Below, piece by piece: positions 12,310-12,725 of a DNA stretch of 12,725 bases. Position 1 is the stretch's first letter, and each line of letters begins with the position of its first letter. The stretch comes from Acidobacteriota bacterium. GTDB taxonomy: Bacteria; Acidobacteriota; Blastocatellia; Pyrinomonadales; Pyrinomonadaceae. A program made the position numbers and the translations under genes. Location: positions 1 to 12,725 of the forward strand of contig JAHEEZ010000091.1 in assembly GCA_024640445.1 (NCBI GenBank), given 5' to 3'. The notes under the pieces were generated by a model. That model was given only the letters and a program-made list of their open reading frames with translations, was not told the DNA's origin and searched no databases.

Positions 12310-12725
12310 ATGAAGAACATCATTGAATCCGCGCAACGATCTCTCTTACTGATCGCAATCTTTTCCCTCCTTGTCACGGTTCTGCCTGTATCCGCGCAGA
12401 ACGGAAAGCCCAAGGGCGGAGACAAAGCGAAGGATGAAGAGAAAGGGCTTCCGCTGAAACCCGAGAGGAAGATCGAGTTCACTACGGACGAAGGAACATG
12501 GATGTCGCTCGATGTTTCGCCGGACGGCAAGACCGTGATGTTCGATCTTCTTGGCGACCTTTATACGATCCCGGTGACCGGCGGAAAGGCGGTACGAGTC
12601 ACAGAAGGCCTGCCGTTCGACTCGCAGCCAAGGTACTCACCTGACGGAAGTATGATCGCGTTCATCAGCGACAGAAGCGGATCGTACAACCTTTGGATCT
12701 CGAAGGCGGACGGCTCCGAAGCCAA
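12310..12725 (+). CDS. Secreted PD40/TolB-like beta-propeller protein, 5' part only
   Basis: The first 138 codons of a gene cut by the window edge. The ATG at 12310 follows AGGAAG about eleven bases upstream. A signal peptide (MKNIIESAQRSLLLIAIFSLL to VSA, cleavage before Q30) leads into a lysine- and aspartate-rich linker (about 31-48). Two WD40-like PD40 blades follow: SLDVSPDGKTVMFDLLGDLYTIPVTGG and PRYSPDGSMIAFISDRSGSYNLWISKADG. This opening, with LPLKPERKIEFTTDEGTWMSLDVSP, is typical of large periplasmic amidohydrolases with an N-terminal propeller, which are common in acidobacteria; S9-type peptidases and tricorn-like proteins also begin this way. The catalytic part is outside the window, so the enzyme class is open. 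It lies 45 bp after DUF58; a small CCCGG/CCGGG hairpin in the gap has no T-run. Confidence 0.85.
   Translation, partial: MKNIIESAQRSLLLIAIFSLLVTVLPVSAQNGKPKGGDKAKDEEKGLPLKPERKIEFTTDEGTWMSLDVSPDGKTVMFDLLGDLYTIPVTGGKAVRVTEGLPFDSQPRYSPDGSMIAFISDRSGSYNLWISKADGSEA

Overview
The window is about 12.7 kb of bacterial chromosome of moderate GC content. It holds twelve complete genes and one partial gene. The gene content (FadN-type beta-oxidation protein, DinB-family proteins, DUF58, DUF1992, an alkylglycerol-monooxygenase-like membrane oxygenase, a secreted PD40 protein), AAGGAG-type ribosome sites and TTGACA/TATAAT-like promoters suggest an acidobacterium of the Blastocatellia/Pyrinomonadaceae type. 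This assignment is inference from gene style only; no rRNA or marker gene is present.

Layout. (1) 21-4369, all minus: a FadN-like 3-hydroxyacyl-CoA dehydrogenase/enoyl-CoA hydratase, then a DinB-fold protein 19 bp downstream, then 3-methyladenine DNA glycosylase I (tag) and a YbaK-type aminoacyl-tRNA deacylase. The fadN promoter carries a perfect 20-bp palindrome whose arms match the Bacillus FadR operator, so fatty-acid-responsive repression is predicted. (2) 4640-4831, plus: a 63-residue membrane peptide with a strong ribosome site. (3) 4857-7436, minus: a compact three-gene operon. In transcription order it is an AhpD-like peroxidase-related protein, a homocysteine S-methyltransferase family protein, and a zinc-dependent alcohol dehydrogenase. 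(4) 7728-8567, plus: a secreted protein with three peptidoglycan-binding-like repeats, behind a long structured leader and ending at a strong terminator. (5) 8616-8939, minus: a DUF1992 protein; 9025-10266, plus: a sterol desaturase/fatty acid hydroxylase family protein; 10271-10837, minus: an unrecognised protein; 10945-12264, plus: a DUF58 protein; 12310 to the edge, plus: the start of a secreted PD40 beta-propeller protein.

Main discovery. The peroxidase-related gene (7436 down to 6861) contains one in-frame TGA, at exactly the second position of the catalytic CxxC of the AhpD/CMD fold. The protein therefore reads C-V-Y-[TGA]-V-R-H-H. The frame stays open and conserved on both sides, the TGA is followed by a foldable SECIS-like hairpin, and UGA is a normal stop for several other genes here. 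I interpret this as a selenoprotein with a CxxU active site, which routine gene callers would split into two fragments or call a pseudogene. It leads an operon with a homocysteine/selenohomocysteine-methyltransferase-type enzyme, so a link to selenium or thiol metabolism is possible but unproven.

Secondary signals are heptad-periodic intergenic repeats at 525-552, 598-618 and 695-729, a possible translation-control leader at about 7560-7727, and a near-leaderless start for the DUF58 gene. No tRNA, rRNA, CRISPR array or insertion sequence was seen. No gene-free stretch exceeds 300 bases.
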